A stretch of DNA of 64,000 nt. It comes from AC-43 sp963728855 (GTDB lineage Bacteria > Actinomycetota > Actinomycetes > Mycobacteriales > Micromonosporaceae). The stretch lies in contig CAVSLN010000001.1 of the NCBI GenBank assembly GCA_963728855.1, forward strand, positions 806,001 through 870,000, read 5' to 3'. This document shows positions 8,395 through 17,575 of the stretch, in pieces. Position numbers and translations under genes: made by a program. Numbering within the stretch: the first letter of the stretch is position 1; each line of letters starts with the position of its first letter. The notes beneath the pieces were generated by a model. That model searched no databases, had not been told where the DNA came from, and saw nothing but the letters and a program-made list of their open reading frames with translations.

Positions 8395-8586
8395 CTACAG
8401 GCCGTCGACCTCGCGCAGGAAGCCGCGGGCGCTGAGGAACTCGCTCAGCCGGTCGCGGTGCTCGGCGCAGGCGAGCCAGGTCTTGCGCCGCTCGGGCGGG
8501 TGCAGCTTGGGGTTGTTCCAGCGCAGGGCCCAGACCGCGGGGGTACGGCAGCCCTTGGCCGAGCAGAGGAGCTGATCGTCACTCAC
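8395..8586 (-). CDS. Small conserved Cys/His protein (often mis-named acetone carboxylase)
   Basis: 63 residues from a GTG start at 8586: an N-terminal CSAKGCRTPAVWALRWNNP followed by RKTWLACAEHRDRLSEFL. Four conserved metal ligands (two Cys, then Cys and His) suggest a small zinc-binding fold. I recall near-identical small proteins across actinobacteria, some labelled acetone carboxylase without support. The GTG start was chosen because the family begins close to the first Cys. Role unknown. Confidence 0.7.
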   Translation of the reverse strand: MSDDQLLCSAKGCRTPAVWALRWNNPKLHPPERRKTWLACAEHRDRLSEFLSARGFLREVDGL

Positions 8587-8644
8587 GAGGCGAGTCTGCC
8601 TTGAGGTGAGGATGGGGCTGTCGGGAGAGTCCCGGAAGGTTGAG

Positions 8645-8676
8645 CGCCGGGCGGCCACGGGGGAAGCCGCCCGGCG
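8645..8676. terminator. GC-rich 11-bp stem-loop
   Basis: CGCCGGGCGGC at 8645-8655 pairs perfectly with 8666-8676 across a 10-base loop. It lies between the divergent small gene (start 8586) and the moxR gene (start 8907). There is no T-run, so it could be a weak terminator or an mRNA leader structure. The rest of 8587-8906 shows no gene. Confidence 0.4.
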
Positions 8677-8906
8677 ACGGTTGAAATGTTACCCACGAAC
8701 CCGCCCCCGGTGTCTACCCGTTACGCGTGCCCATTCGGTCCAAATCTCGCGACCGGATCGGGGCGGCCGACTGCTTCCCGTTCGGCCGGGAGCCAACCCG
8801 GCCGCCTCGCCGAGCGGCCGGTTGGGGGAACGTGCCAAGCTAGGACGGACGGGAGCATGTCCCTGCCCCGCCGTACCCGTTCCGGACGACCAACAGTGGA
8901 GGACCG

Positions 8907-10094
8907 GTGGCTCAGCCGACCCCGCCCCCGACCGCGCCGACGTCGCCGAGCGGCGGACCCCCGAACGGCTCGCCGGCGGCCGCCGTGACGGCTGGGCCTG
9001 CGGGCGCCGGCGGCGGTGCGCTGAGCACGCCGGCTCAGGACGCGACCCTGCTCGAGCGGGCGTTGTTCGAGGTCAAGCGGGTGATCGTCGGTCAGGACCG
9101 GATGATCGAACGGATGTTCGTGGCGTTGCTGGCCCGGGGGCACTGTCTGCTGGAGGGCGTACCCGGCGTGGCCAAGACGCTCGCCGTGGAGACCCTGGCC
9201 CGGGTGGTCGGTGGCAGCTTCGCGCGCATCCAGTTCACGCCCGACCTGGTCCCCGCCGACGTGGTCGGTACCCGGATCTACCGGCAGGGCAGCGAGAAGT
9301 TCGACGTCGAGCTGGGCCCGGTGTTCGTCAACTTCCTGCTCGCCGACGAGATCAACCGGGCGCCGGCCAAGGTGCAGTCGGCGCTGCTGGAGGTCATGGC
9401 CGAGCAACAGGTCTCCATCGGGGGTACCACGTACGAGGTACCCCGCCCGTTCCTCGTCATGGCCACCCAGAACCCGATCGAGCAGGAGGGCGTGTACCCG
9501 CTGCCCGAGGCGCAGCGCGACCGCTTCCTGATGAAGATCCAGGTGGGGTACCCGACCGACGCCGAGGAGCGGGAGATCGTCTACCGGATGGGCGTCGCCC
9601 CGCCCGAGCCCGTCCAGGTGTTCCAGCCCAGTGACCTGATCAGCCTGCAAGGCCGGGCCGACGAGGTTTTCGTGCACAACGCGCTCGTCGACTACGCCGT
9701 ACGGCTGGTCCTGGCCACCCGCTCGCCGGGCGACTACGGCATGCCCGACGTCGCGCAGCTCATCCAGTACGGGGCCAGCCCGCGCGCCTCGCTCGGTATC
9801 GTCCGCGCCACCCGGGCCCTGTCCCTGCTGCGCGGCCGGGACTACGCGCTACCGCAGGATGTCCAGGACGTGGCCGCCGACATCCTGCGCCACCGGCTCG
9901 TGCTCTCGTACGACGCGCTGGCCGACGACATCCCGGCGGACCGGATCATCGACCGGGTCCTGGCGACCGTACCGCTGCCGACCGTCGCCCCGCGCCAGCA
10001 CGCCACTGCCGGCGCTGCGCCGTCCGGCAACCACCGCCAGCCGACGTACGCCCCGGTCCCGGCCACCACCTGGCATGCGCCTGGACGGCCGTGA
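8907..10094 (+). CDS. MoxR-type AAA+ ATPase
   Basis: 395 residues starting at GTG 8907 behind AGTGGAGGA. After a Pro/Gly/Ala-rich tail of about 45 residues come Walker A GVPGVAKT near residue 84, Walker B LLADEIN near 144, sensor ATQNPIEQEGVYPLPEAQRDR and the C-terminal AAA lid. MoxR proteins act as chaperones that mature or activate partner complexes, usually VWA-domain proteins. The DUF58 and VWA genes follow directly, the classic MoxR-DUF58-VWA set. The client is unknown. A second, unrelated copy of this system occurs at 46.6-51 kb. Confidence 0.92.
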   Translation: MAQPTPPPTAPTSPSGGPPNGSPAAAVTAGPAGAGGGALSTPAQDATLLERALFEVKRVIVGQDRMIERMFVALLARGHCLLEGVPGVAKTLAVETLARVVGGSFARIQFTPDLVPADVVGTRIYRQGSEKFDVELGPVFVNFLLADEINRAPAKVQSALLEVMAEQQVSIGGTTYEVPRPFLVMATQNPIEQEGVYPLPEAQRDRFLMKIQVGYPTDAEEREIVYRMGVAPPEPVQVFQPSDLISLQGRADEVFVHNALVDYAVRLVLATRSPGDYGMPDVAQLIQYGASPRASLGIVRATRALSLLRGRDYALPQDVQDVAADILRHRLVLSYDALADDIPADRIIDRVLATVPLPTVAPRQHATAGAAPSGNHRQPTYAPVPATTWHAPGRP

Positions 10095-10209
10095 GCGCAG
10101 CGGAGCCCCGCGGTGTCTGGCGTCGCGAGACGCGCCGACGGAGTCGGTGCGCGGATCGGGGCGGCAGGCGGCGCACTTGGGGGCTGCGCGGAGCGATCGG
10201 AGCAGGGCG

Positions 10210-11220
10210 GTGAGTGCGGCGAAGCCCCGCGGGATCGGGCGGTTCCGGCGTCGTGCCGAGGATACCGACGATGTGGGATCGGGCGTCCTCCCACTGAACG
10301 CGGCGCGGGCCGAGCCCGTACTGGGCAAGCTCCAGCTGCTGATCACCCGTAAGCTCGACGGGCTGCTGCAAGGGGACTACCTCGGGCTGCTGCCCGGGCC
10401 CGGCACCGAGCCGGGGGAGTCGCGGGAGTACCGGGCCGGCGACGACGTACGGCGGATGGACTGGCCGGTCACCGCGCGGACCACCGTGCCGCACGTACGG
10501 CAGACGGTCGCCGACCGGGAGCTGGAGACCTGGATGGCGGTGGACCTGTCGGCGAGCCTGGACTTCGGTACGGCCACCTGCCTCAAGCGTGACCTCGCGG
10601 TCGCCGCGGCCGCGGCTATCAGCCACCTGACCGTACGGGGCGGCAACCGGATCGGCGCCGTCGTCGGGACGGGCGACGGCGCCGGCCCCGCCGGCACGAT
10701 CGGGCACGTGACCCGGCTACCTGCGCGACCAGGGCGCAAGGATGCGCAAGGGCTGCTGCGCGCGATCGCCCGTACCCCTGTCCGCCCCGGCCGGGCCGAC
10801 CTCGGTGCGTTGGTCGACGCGCTGGTCCGGCCACCCCGGCGGCGCGGTCTCGCGGTGGTCATCTCCGACTTCCTGGTGCCGCCGGAGGAGTGGGCCCGGC
10901 CGCTGCGCAAGCTCGGGGTCCGGCACGACGTGCTCGCCGTGGAGGTCGTCGACCCGCGCGAGCTGGAGCTGGGCGACGCCGGGGTAATGGAGTTCGTCGA
11001 CCCGGAGACCGGGGCGCTGCACGAGGTGCACACCGGTGACGCCCGGCTGCGGGACCGGTACGCGGCCGGTGCGGCCGCCCAGCGCGCGGCCATCGCCGCC
11101 GCCGTACGGGGCGCCGGGGCGGCCCACCTACGCTTGCGTACCGACAGGGACTGGCTGCTCGACATCGTGCGCTTCGTGGCCGCCCAGCGGCACGCGCGTA
11201 CCAGGGGGACCACTCGATGA
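10210..11220 (+). CDS. DUF58 domain protein (VWA-like, MoxR partner)
   Basis: 336 residues from GTG 10210. The signature REYRAGDDVRRMDWPVTAR lies near residue 75, followed by a VWA-like fold with WMAVDLSASLDFG. It is soluble, without the N-terminal membrane helices of the other DUF58 gene here. The moxR stop overlaps a potential GTG at 10091 whose following bases closely resemble those at 10210, but 10091 is out of frame (119 bases away). This suggests a small duplication or insertion moved the start. The stop overlaps the VWA gene start (ATGA). Confidence 0.85.
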   Translation: MSAAKPRGIGRFRRRAEDTDDVGSGVLPLNAARAEPVLGKLQLLITRKLDGLLQGDYLGLLPGPGTEPGESREYRAGDDVRRMDWPVTARTTVPHVRQTVADRELETWMAVDLSASLDFGTATCLKRDLAVAAAAAISHLTVRGGNRIGAVVGTGDGAGPAGTIGHVTRLPARPGRKDAQGLLRAIARTPVRPGRADLGALVDALVRPPRRRGLAVVISDFLVPPEEWARPLRKLGVRHDVLAVEVVDPRELELGDAGVMEFVDPETGALHEVHTGDARLRDRYAAGAAAQRAAIAAAVRGAGAAHLRLRTDRDWLLDIVRFVAAQRHARTRGTTR

Positions 11221-12167
11221 TCAGATTCCTCGAACCGATCTGGCTGCTCGCGGTGATCCCGGTCCTCGCGCTGGCCGCCGTGTACGTGTGGCGCCAGTAC
11301 CGCCGCCGCTCGTACGCGGTCCGGTTCACCAACGTCGACCTGCTGCGTACCTTGGCGCCCAAAGGTATCGGCTACCGCCGGCACCTGGCCGCCGGCGCGT
11401 TCCTACTCTGCCTGCTCACCCTGGCCTGCGCGCTGGCCCGCCCGTCGACCGACGCCAAGCAGCCCCTCGAACGGGCGACCGTGATGATCGCCATCGATGT
11501 ATCCCTGTCGATGCGCGCGGACGACGTGGCGCCGACCCGGCTGCAGGCCGCGCAGGAGGCGGCCAAGCAGTTCGTGAAGACGCTGCCGGACTCGTACAAC
11601 ATCGGGCTGGTGTCCTTCTCCAAGTCGGCCAGCGTGCTGGTCTCGCCGGGCAAGGACAAGAACGCCGTACTCCAGGCGATCGACGGGCTGCAGCTGGCCG
11701 AGGCGACCGCGACGGGCGAGGCGGTGTTCACCTGCCTGGGCGCGGTCCAGTCGGTACCCGTCGACGGGTCGAACGGGCCGCCGCCGGCCCGGATCGTGCT
11801 GCTGTCCGACGGCTACCGTACGGCCGGCCGGCCGATCGAGGACGCGGCCGCGGCCGCCGCCGCCGCGAACGTACCGGTGTCCACGATCGCGTTCGGCACC
11901 GACGGCGGTACGGTCACGATCCAGGGCCAGGTGCAGCGGGTACCGGTGGACCGGCCGTCCCTGCAGAAGCTCGCCGAGACCACCCGCGGGCACTACTACG
12001 AGGCGACGAGCCTGAACGAGCTCAAGCAGGTCTACCAGGACATGGGCAGCTCGATCGGCTACCGTACGGTGCCTCGTGAGATCACCCAGTGGTACGTCGG
12101 GCTGGGCCTGCTGCTCGCCTTCACGGCCGGCGGGATGAGCCTGCTGTGGACCTCCCGCCTGCCGTAG
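11217..12167 (+). CDS. Membrane-anchored VWA domain protein (BatA-like)
   Basis: 316 residues: membrane helices at about 8-25 and 57-78, a VWA domain from about 85 with the metal-ion-dependent adhesion motif DVSLSM near 93, and a final membrane helix near 290-310. The architecture matches BatA/BatB-type proteins, which work with MoxR and DUF58 partners in envelope or metal-chelation tasks. It is translationally coupled to the DUF58 gene by a four-base overlap. Confidence 0.9.
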   Translation: MIRFLEPIWLLAVIPVLALAAVYVWRQYRRRSYAVRFTNVDLLRTLAPKGIGYRRHLAAGAFLLCLLTLACALARPSTDAKQPLERATVMIAIDVSLSMRADDVAPTRLQAAQEAAKQFVKTLPDSYNIGLVSFSKSASVLVSPGKDKNAVLQAIDGLQLAEATATGEAVFTCLGAVQSVPVDGSNGPPPARIVLLSDGYRTAGRPIEDAAAAAAAANVPVSTIAFGTDGGTVTIQGQVQRVPVDRPSLQKLAETTRGHYYEATSLNELKQVYQDMGSSIGYRTVPREITQWYVGLGLLLAFTAGGMSLLWTSRLP

Positions 12168-12221
12168 CAGGAGCGAGCGGAGCGGCGCGTCCCAGGGGCG
12201 CCGTGGAGTGGGCGAGGCGGG

Positions 12222-12311
12222 TCAGTGGGTCGGGCCGCTCACGAGGACGAAGAGGACCGCGACCCAGATCGCGGCGAGGGTGAACCCGAGCGGGACAGCG
12301 TAACGGCTCAT
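12222..12311 (-). CDS. 29-residue single-span membrane protein
   Basis: A very short gene reading MSRYAVPLGFTLAAIWVAVL and ending SGPTH. A basic N-terminus precedes one hydrophobic helix of about 18 residues, then a short polar tail. I recall similar tiny membrane proteins in actinobacteria. It stands alone between the VWA gene and fabG, converging on the former. Bases 12312-12601 hold no other gene. Function unknown; the call rests on composition and length only. Confidence 0.5.
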   Translation of the reverse strand: MSRYAVPLGFTLAAIWVAVLFVLVSGPTH

Positions 12312-12601
12312 GATGGCTCCCGGGATGGCCATGGCTGGATGGTGGACGCGACAGACGGGTCACGGCCGACCGCCGCCGCCCACCCCACGCCCGGCCGCTA
12401 CCGCGCGACCCGGGACGGGGGACCGGTCAGTGGCGCTGACTATCGGACCCGGCCGTATGACTCGGAGGATCGCTATCTCGCACAGCGATCACCTCCTCGA
12501 GCCGGGCCGGATGGGAACCGGCATACATCCTACCCGAGTGGCGGCTGTCGGACGGCAGCGCCTAGTCTCCTGACGTCCCTACGATCGCGGGAGGAGTCGC
12601 C

Positions 12602-13314
12602 GTGGCACGCACCGTGCTGGTCACCGGGGGGAACCGGGGGATCGGCCTGGCCATCGCGCAGGCGTTCGCGAAGCAGGGCGACCGGGTGGCGGTGACCCAC
12701 CGGGGCGCCGGCGTCCCCGAGGGCGACCTGTTCGGGGTGCGGTGCGACATCACCGACCCGGCCGCCGTCGACGCCGCGTTCACCGCCGTCGAGGCCGAGC
12801 TGGGCCCGGTGGAGGTACTGGTGGCCAACGCCGGGATCACCGACGACACCCTGCTGCTGCGGATGTCCGAGGAGCAGTTCGGCCGGGTACTGGAGACCAA
12901 CCTCACCGGCGCGTTCCTGGCGGTGCGCCAAGCGGGCCAGCGCCAAGATGCTGCGCGCCAGGTGGGGCCGGATGATCTTCATCTCGTCGGTCGTGGGCCT
13001 CTCCGGCGGCGCCGGCCAGGTCAACTACGCGGCCAGCAAGGCCGGGCTGGTCGGCTGGCCCGCTCGATCACCCGGGAGCTGGGCACCCGCAACATCACCG
13101 CGAACGTGGTGGCGCCCGGGTTCGTCGAGACCGACATGACCGCCGGGCTCGCCGAGGACCTCAAGGCAGCAGTACCTCAAGCCGATCCCGGCCGGTCGGT
13201 TCGCCCAGCCGGACGAGGTCGCCGGCAGCGGTCACCTGGCTGGCGGGCGACGCGGCCGGCTACGTGACCGGCGCGGTCATCCCGGTCGACGGCGGCATTG
13301 GCATGGGCCACTGA
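12602..13314 (+). CDS. fabG: 3-oxoacyl-ACP reductase FabG/MabA (reading frame broken by indels)
   Basis: NADPH-dependent reduction of beta-ketoacyl-ACP in fatty acid elongation. The start GTG at 12602 follows GGGAGGAG. The Rossmann motif TGGNRGIG, the NAG motif VANAGIT and catalytic Ser-Tyr-Lys (ISSVVG, then YAASK) are all readable but in three frames. Four single-base changes restore about 236 residues: extra bases near 12931, 13165 and 13225 and a missing base near 13051. The terminal DGGIGMGH is typical of the actinobacterial pair with FabI. It lies 20 bases before fabI. Confidence 0.85.
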
Positions 13315-13334
13315 CCGCCGAAGGAGTACGAACA

Positions 13335-14105
13335 GTGTCTGGACTGCTGGCCGGCAAGCGGCTGCTCGTCACCGGCGTCATCACCGACCAGTCGATCGCC
13401 TTCTCGGTGGCCAAGCTCGCCCAGGAGCAGGGCGCGACCGTGGTGCTCACCGGGTTCGGCCGGCTCTCCCTGGTCGAGCGGATCGCCAAGCGGCTGCCCG
13501 CCGAGGCGCCGGTGATCGAGCTGGACGTCACCAACGAGGAGCACCTGGCCGCTCTGCCCGACAAGGTCCGCGAGCACGTCGACGGGCTGGACGGCGTGGT
13601 GCACTCGATCGGGTTCGCGCCGCAGAGCTGCCTCGGCGGCGGGTTCCTCGACGCCCCCTGGGAGGACGTGGCCACCGCCCTGCACGTCTCCACGTACTCC
13701 TACAAGTCGCTGGCCATGGCCGCGCTGCCGCTGATGTCCGCCGGGGCGGCGCGGTCGTCGGGCTGACCTTCGACGCGACCAAGGCGTGGCCGGTCTACGA
13801 CTGGATGGGCGTGGCCAAGGCCGGCCTGGAGTCGGCCAACCGCTACCTGGCGCTGCACCTGGGCAAGCAGGGCATCCGCAGCAACCTGGTGTCGGCCGGG
13901 CCGCTGCGCACCATGGCCGCCAAGTCGATCCCCGGCTTCGAGCAGTTCGAGGACGCCTGGGCCGCAGCGGGCGCCGCTGGGCTGGAACCTCACCGACCAG
14001 GAGCCGGCCGCGCGGGCCGTGCTGGCGCTGCTGTCCGACTGGTTCCCGGCCACCACCGGCGAGATCGTGCACGTCGACGGCGGGTACCACGCGCTGGGCG
14101 CGTAG
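13335..14105 (+). CDS. fabI: Enoyl-ACP reductase FabI/InhA (reading frame broken by indels)
   Basis: NADH-dependent enoyl-ACP reductase, the last step of each fatty-acid elongation cycle. A good AAGGAG precedes GTG 13335. LVTGVITDQSIAF binds the nucleotide, and the catalytic Tyr-(X6)-Lys is YDWMGVAK. DWFPATTGEIVHVDGGYH closes the protein as in InhA. One base is missing near 13749 and one is extra near 13970, with net frame kept and about 256 residues. Gene order fabG-fabI-hemH follows the mycobacterial mabA-inhA-hemZ arrangement. Confidence 0.85.
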
Positions 14106-14145
14106 GGACCTGCTCATGAGCGGAGCGCGCGGCTCGGTCCGCGGG

Positions 14146-15226
14146 ATGAGCGCCGAGAGCGAGAGCGATGGACTGATGGTCTACGACGCGTTCCTGCTGG
14201 TCTCGTTCGGCGGCCCCGAGGGGCCGGATGACGTGCATGCCGTTCCTGCGCAACGTCACCCGGGGCCGGGGCGTACCCGACGGAGCGGCTGGCCGAGGTC
14301 GCCGAGCACTACCAGCACTTCGGCGGGGTGTCGCCGATCAACGCGCAGTGCCGGGAGCTGCTGGCCGCGCTGCGTGCCGAGCTTCGCCGGCGCACGGCAT
14401 CGACCTGCCGGTCTACTGGGGCAACCGCAACTGGGACCCGTATGCTCGCCGACACCGTGACGGCAGCATGCGCGACGACGGGGTCCAGCACGCGCTGGCG
14501 TTCGTCACCAGCGCGTACGGCGGCTACTCGTCGTGCCGGCAGTACCAGGAGGACATCGCGCGCGGCCCGTGCCGCAGGTCGGCGCGGGCGCGCCGGTGAT
14601 CGACAAGCTGCGGCAGTTCCACGACCACCCCGGGCTTCATCGAGCCGCACGTCGACGCCGTACGGGCCGCCCTGGCCACCCTCGACCGGCCGCCCGGCGG
14701 GCCACCACGCGCCTGGTGTTCACCGCGCACTCCATCCCGACCTCGATGGCGGCGACGGCCGGCCCGACCGGCGGCCGGTACGAGGCGCAGCTGCGCGAGG
14801 TGGCCGCGACTGGTGGCCGCGGCCGCCGCGCCGGACCTGCCGTGGGACCTGGTGTGGCAGAGCCGCTCCGGGCCGCCGCAGGTGCCGTGGCTGGAGCCGG
14901 ACGTCAACGACCACCTGACCGCGCTCGCCGACGCCGGTACGACCAGCGTGGTGGTCAGCCCGATCGGGTTCGTCTCCGACCACCTCGAGGTGGTGTGGGA
15001 CCTGGACACCGAGGCCGCCGGCACGGCCAAGCGGCTCGGGCTGGACTTCGTCCGGGCGGCCACCCCGGGCACCGACCCGCGGTTCGTGGCGATGGTCCGG
15101 GAGCTGGTCCAGGAGCGGCTGTTACCAGGTACCCCGCGCTCCGCTCTCGGTACGGTCCCGACCTGGGACTTCTGTGCGCAGGGCTGCTGTCCGGCGGCCG
15201 GACCCCGTCGGGCAACATCCGGCTGA
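14146..15226 (+). CDS. hemH: Ferrochelatase (coproporphyrin ferrochelatase type), heavily frameshifted in this sequence
   Basis: Inserts ferrous iron into the porphyrin ring in heme synthesis. Recognisable blocks in order, across several frames, are LLVSFGGPEGPDDV, MPFLRNVTRG, FGGVSPINAQCRELL, PVYWGNRNW, AFVTSAYGGYSSCRQY, VIDKLRQF, TAHSIPTSM, PPQVPWLEPDVNDHL, VVVSPIGFVSDHLEV and a Cys-rich tail TWDFCAQGCCPA. At least eight single-base indels are needed, for example extra bases near 14234, 14280, 14625 and 14804. The Cys-rich end is typical of actinobacterial enzymes that bind a [2Fe-2S] cluster. The start at 14146 (or 14176) is uncertain. Confidence 0.8.
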
Positions 15227-15239
15227 GAGACTGGGGCGC

Positions 15240-16023
15240 ATGAGCGAACGCAAGCCCGTCGAGTCCTGGCTGACCGACATGGACGGGGTGCTCGTCCACG
15301 AGGGGCGGCCGGTGCCCGGGCGCGCCCGAGTTCATCAACCGGCTGCGCGCCTCCGGCAAGCCGTTCCTGGTCCTGACCAACAACTCCATCTACACGCCCC
15401 GGGACCTGCAGGCCCGGCTCACCCGGATGGGCTTCGACGTAGCCGGAGTCGGCGATCTGGACCTCGGCGCTGGCCACCGCGCAGTTCCTCGACCGACCAG
15501 CGGCCGGACGGCACCGCGTACGTGATCGGCGAGGCCGGGCTGACCACCGCCCTGCACAACGCCGGCTACATCCTGACCGACATGCGAGCCGGACTACGTG
15601 GTGCTGGGGGAGACCCGCACCTACAGCTTCGAGGCGATCACCACGGCCATCCGGCTGATCCTCGACGGCGCCCGGTTCATCTGCACCAACCCCGACCCGA
15701 CCGGCCCGTCCAACGAGGGCGCGCTGCCGGCGGTCGGGTCGGTGGCCGCGCTGATCTCCAAGGCCACCGACGTCGAGCCGTACTTCGTGGGCAAGCCCAA
15801 CCCGATGATGATGCGCTCGGCGCTCAACACGATCGGCGCGCACTCGGAGACCACCGCGATGATCGGTGACCGGATGGACACCGATGTGCTGTGCGGCCTG
15901 GAGGCCGGCCTGGAGACGATCCTGGTGCTGACCGGCATCAGTACGCGCGGCGACATCGACCGCTTCCCGTACCGGCCGTCCCGGGTCGTCGACTCGGTCG
16001 CCGACCTGATCGAGGAGGTCTGA
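15240..16023 (+). CDS. HAD-IIA family phosphatase (NagD-like), frameshifted
   Basis: A HAD phosphatase opening ESWLTDMDGVLVHEG, where the Asp pair of DMDGV is the catalytic motif. Motif II is LTNN, and the end has VGKPNPMMM and GDRMDTDVLCGLEAG. The NagD-type cap lies between motifs II and III. Four extra bases, near 15320, 15450, 15496 and 15588, break the frame. Removing them gives 259 residues, a normal length. Such enzymes dephosphorylate small metabolites, and the substrate is unknown. It follows hemH by 13 bases. Confidence 0.82.
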
Positions 16024-16041
16024 CGGGCGCCCGTGGGGTTG

Positions 16042-16827
16042 TCAGACCAGCGGGGCGTTGCAGGCGGCGGCGAGCGCGCGGCGGCAGGCGGTGGTGAGCG
16101 GGCGCAGCGCCTCGTCGCGGCGCTGCGCCTCGTACCCGGTGACCGCGCCGCCCGGGGCGCTCTGCCCGGCGAGCGCCAGCACCCCGTCGAGTACGGTGGC
16201 CCGCGCGTACAGCCGCCGGGCGCGCGCGTCGTACCCGGGCGGCAGGTCCCCGGCGAAGTCCGGCCTGCGCAGCGTGGCGAGCGCGCCGGCCAGCTCGGGC
16301 CGCCACTGCGCCACGTCGAGCCGGGCCAGCGCGGCGGTCGCCTCGGCCAGCGCGGCGCTCAGCTCGCTCTCCGCCTCGGCCAGGCCGGGGCCGGGCTCGG
16401 GCTCGGCGGGCCCGGCGGGCAGCTGGTAGACCCGCCACAGTACGGTCTTGAACACGTCGCCCGAGCCCGACGTGTGCTGGCGTACCTCGGGCAGGAGCCC
16501 GTACCCGCCGGCCAGCACGGCCTCCTCCGCGACCAGCGCGGCGCCGGTGAAGTCGCCGGGGCCGGGCAGCCCGCGCGGGTCGCCGGGCGCCGGCAGCACG
16601 AGCCGGACCCGGTCGGGGTGCAGCGGCGCGAAGAGGCTGAGGATCTCACCAAGTGGCACCTCGGTCCAGGTGCCGGGAGCGTCGGCCGCGAGGTGCTCCT
16701 CGTCCTCGGCGATCTCGGCCGCCACCTCGTCATAGGGCACCAGCCCGGCGCGCCAGGCCCGGACCCAGGTGACGAAGCGGGTGCTGCGGCGCACCGCGAG
16801 GGTCGCCGCCCGCGCTGCGGGGGACAT
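16042..16827 (-). CDS. Conserved actinobacterial protein of unknown function
   Basis: 261 residues, intact. The protein is alpha-helical and Ala-rich, with a conserved-looking N-terminal part (FVTWVRAWRAGLVPYDEV, TWTEVPLGEILS) and LVLPAPGDPRGLPGP in the middle. A helical Glu/Ala region follows. There are no membrane segments, signal peptide or catalytic motif I can name. It is convergent with the HAD gene and divergent from the gene at 16857. I recall relatives only as hypothetical proteins in actinomycetes. Confidence 0.65.
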   Translation of the reverse strand: MSPAARAATLAVRRSTRFVTWVRAWRAGLVPYDEVAAEIAEDEEHLAADAPGTWTEVPLGEILSLFAPLHPDRVRLVLPAPGDPRGLPGPGDFTGAALVAEEAVLAGGYGLLPEVRQHTSGSGDVFKTVLWRVYQLPAGPAEPEPGPGLAEAESELSAALAEATAALARLDVAQWRPELAGALATLRRPDFAGDLPPGYDARARRLYARATVLDGVLALAGQSAPGGAVTGYEAQRRDEALRPLTTACRRALAAACNAPLV

Positions 16828-16856
16828 GCTGGAAAGGGTACGGGCAGGGACGCTCG

Positions 16857-17555
16857 GTGTCTCGCCACGCGCCCGTTAGTGTGGTCGCCATCGCGCGGGG
16901 AGGCCGGAGGATGGTCGGGCACGGGACCGAGTTCGAGAAGGTCCTCGGGAGGGTGAGCGGGCCGCTGTCGGTCGAGCTCTGGCGCCTCACCGAGGCCGAC
17001 CGCCACCGCTGGGAAGGGCTCGCCGCCCGTACCGGGTGGACCGAGGTGGAGTGGTTCGACATCCCGGGTGCCTTCGCGTGGCGCCGGCAGCTGCCCGGGC
17101 TGTGGGAGGTGACCTGGCAGCAGACGTACGACTCGGGCAACCTGCTGGGGATACGGGTCATGCCGCCCGAGCACCCGCTGGTCTGGCGGCACCAGCTCGT
17201 CGACCTGCTCCGGGCGCTGGGCCGTACGCTCGGCCGCGAGGTGGTACTCGTCGACGAGGGCGCCGGTACGCCCCTGCTGCGCTTCGACCCCGGTACCGAC
17301 CGGGTGGCCGTCGCGCCCCCGCCCCGTGCCGTGGTACCCGACCGTCCGGCGTACCCGCTGTGCTGCCCGACCATGGACCGCCAGTTCAGCGAGCCGTGTA
17401 CCACCTGCCCGGACCCGTACTCCTGCCCCGACACGCTCGTCGTGTACGACGCCGGCGCCGACGCGTACGCCCTGCCGGTCCGCGACGGTGGCACGTCCCG
17501 CAGCGCCATCGGGTACTGCCCCTGGTGCGGCGCGGCTCTCCCACCCGCGCGCTGA
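16857..17555 (+). CDS. Protein with C-terminal DUF6980-like zinc-binding domain
   Basis: 232 residues if begun at GTG 16857; Met at 16911 is an alternative start. The N-terminal 150 residues show no known motif. The last 65 contain YPLCCPTMDRQF, CTTCPDPYSCPDTLVVY, a central VRDGGTSRSAIGYC and a closing CPWCGAALP, which matches the Cys pattern of DUF6980. The clustered CxxC pairs suggest one or two zinc sites. Function unknown. The next gene begins 20 bases downstream on the same strand. Confidence 0.65.
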   Translation: MSRHAPVSVVAIARGGRRMVGHGTEFEKVLGRVSGPLSVELWRLTEADRHRWEGLAARTGWTEVEWFDIPGAFAWRRQLPGLWEVTWQQTYDSGNLLGIRVMPPEHPLVWRHQLVDLLRALGRTLGREVVLVDEGAGTPLLRFDPGTDRVAVAPPPRAVVPDRPAYPLCCPTMDRQFSEPCTTCPDPYSCPDTLVVYDAGADAYALPVRDGGTSRSAIGYCPWCGAALPPAR

Positions 17556-17575
17556 GCCGCACTACCGTCAGACCC

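Noticed and set aside
8645..8676. Terminator for the small gene at 8395-8586
   Set aside because: The hairpin lies upstream of that leftward gene, so it cannot end its transcript.
14146..15226. Ferrochelatase as a true pseudogene
   Set aside because: Too many independent indels in an otherwise well-conserved protein, next to three other damaged but normally essential genes; consensus error is simpler.
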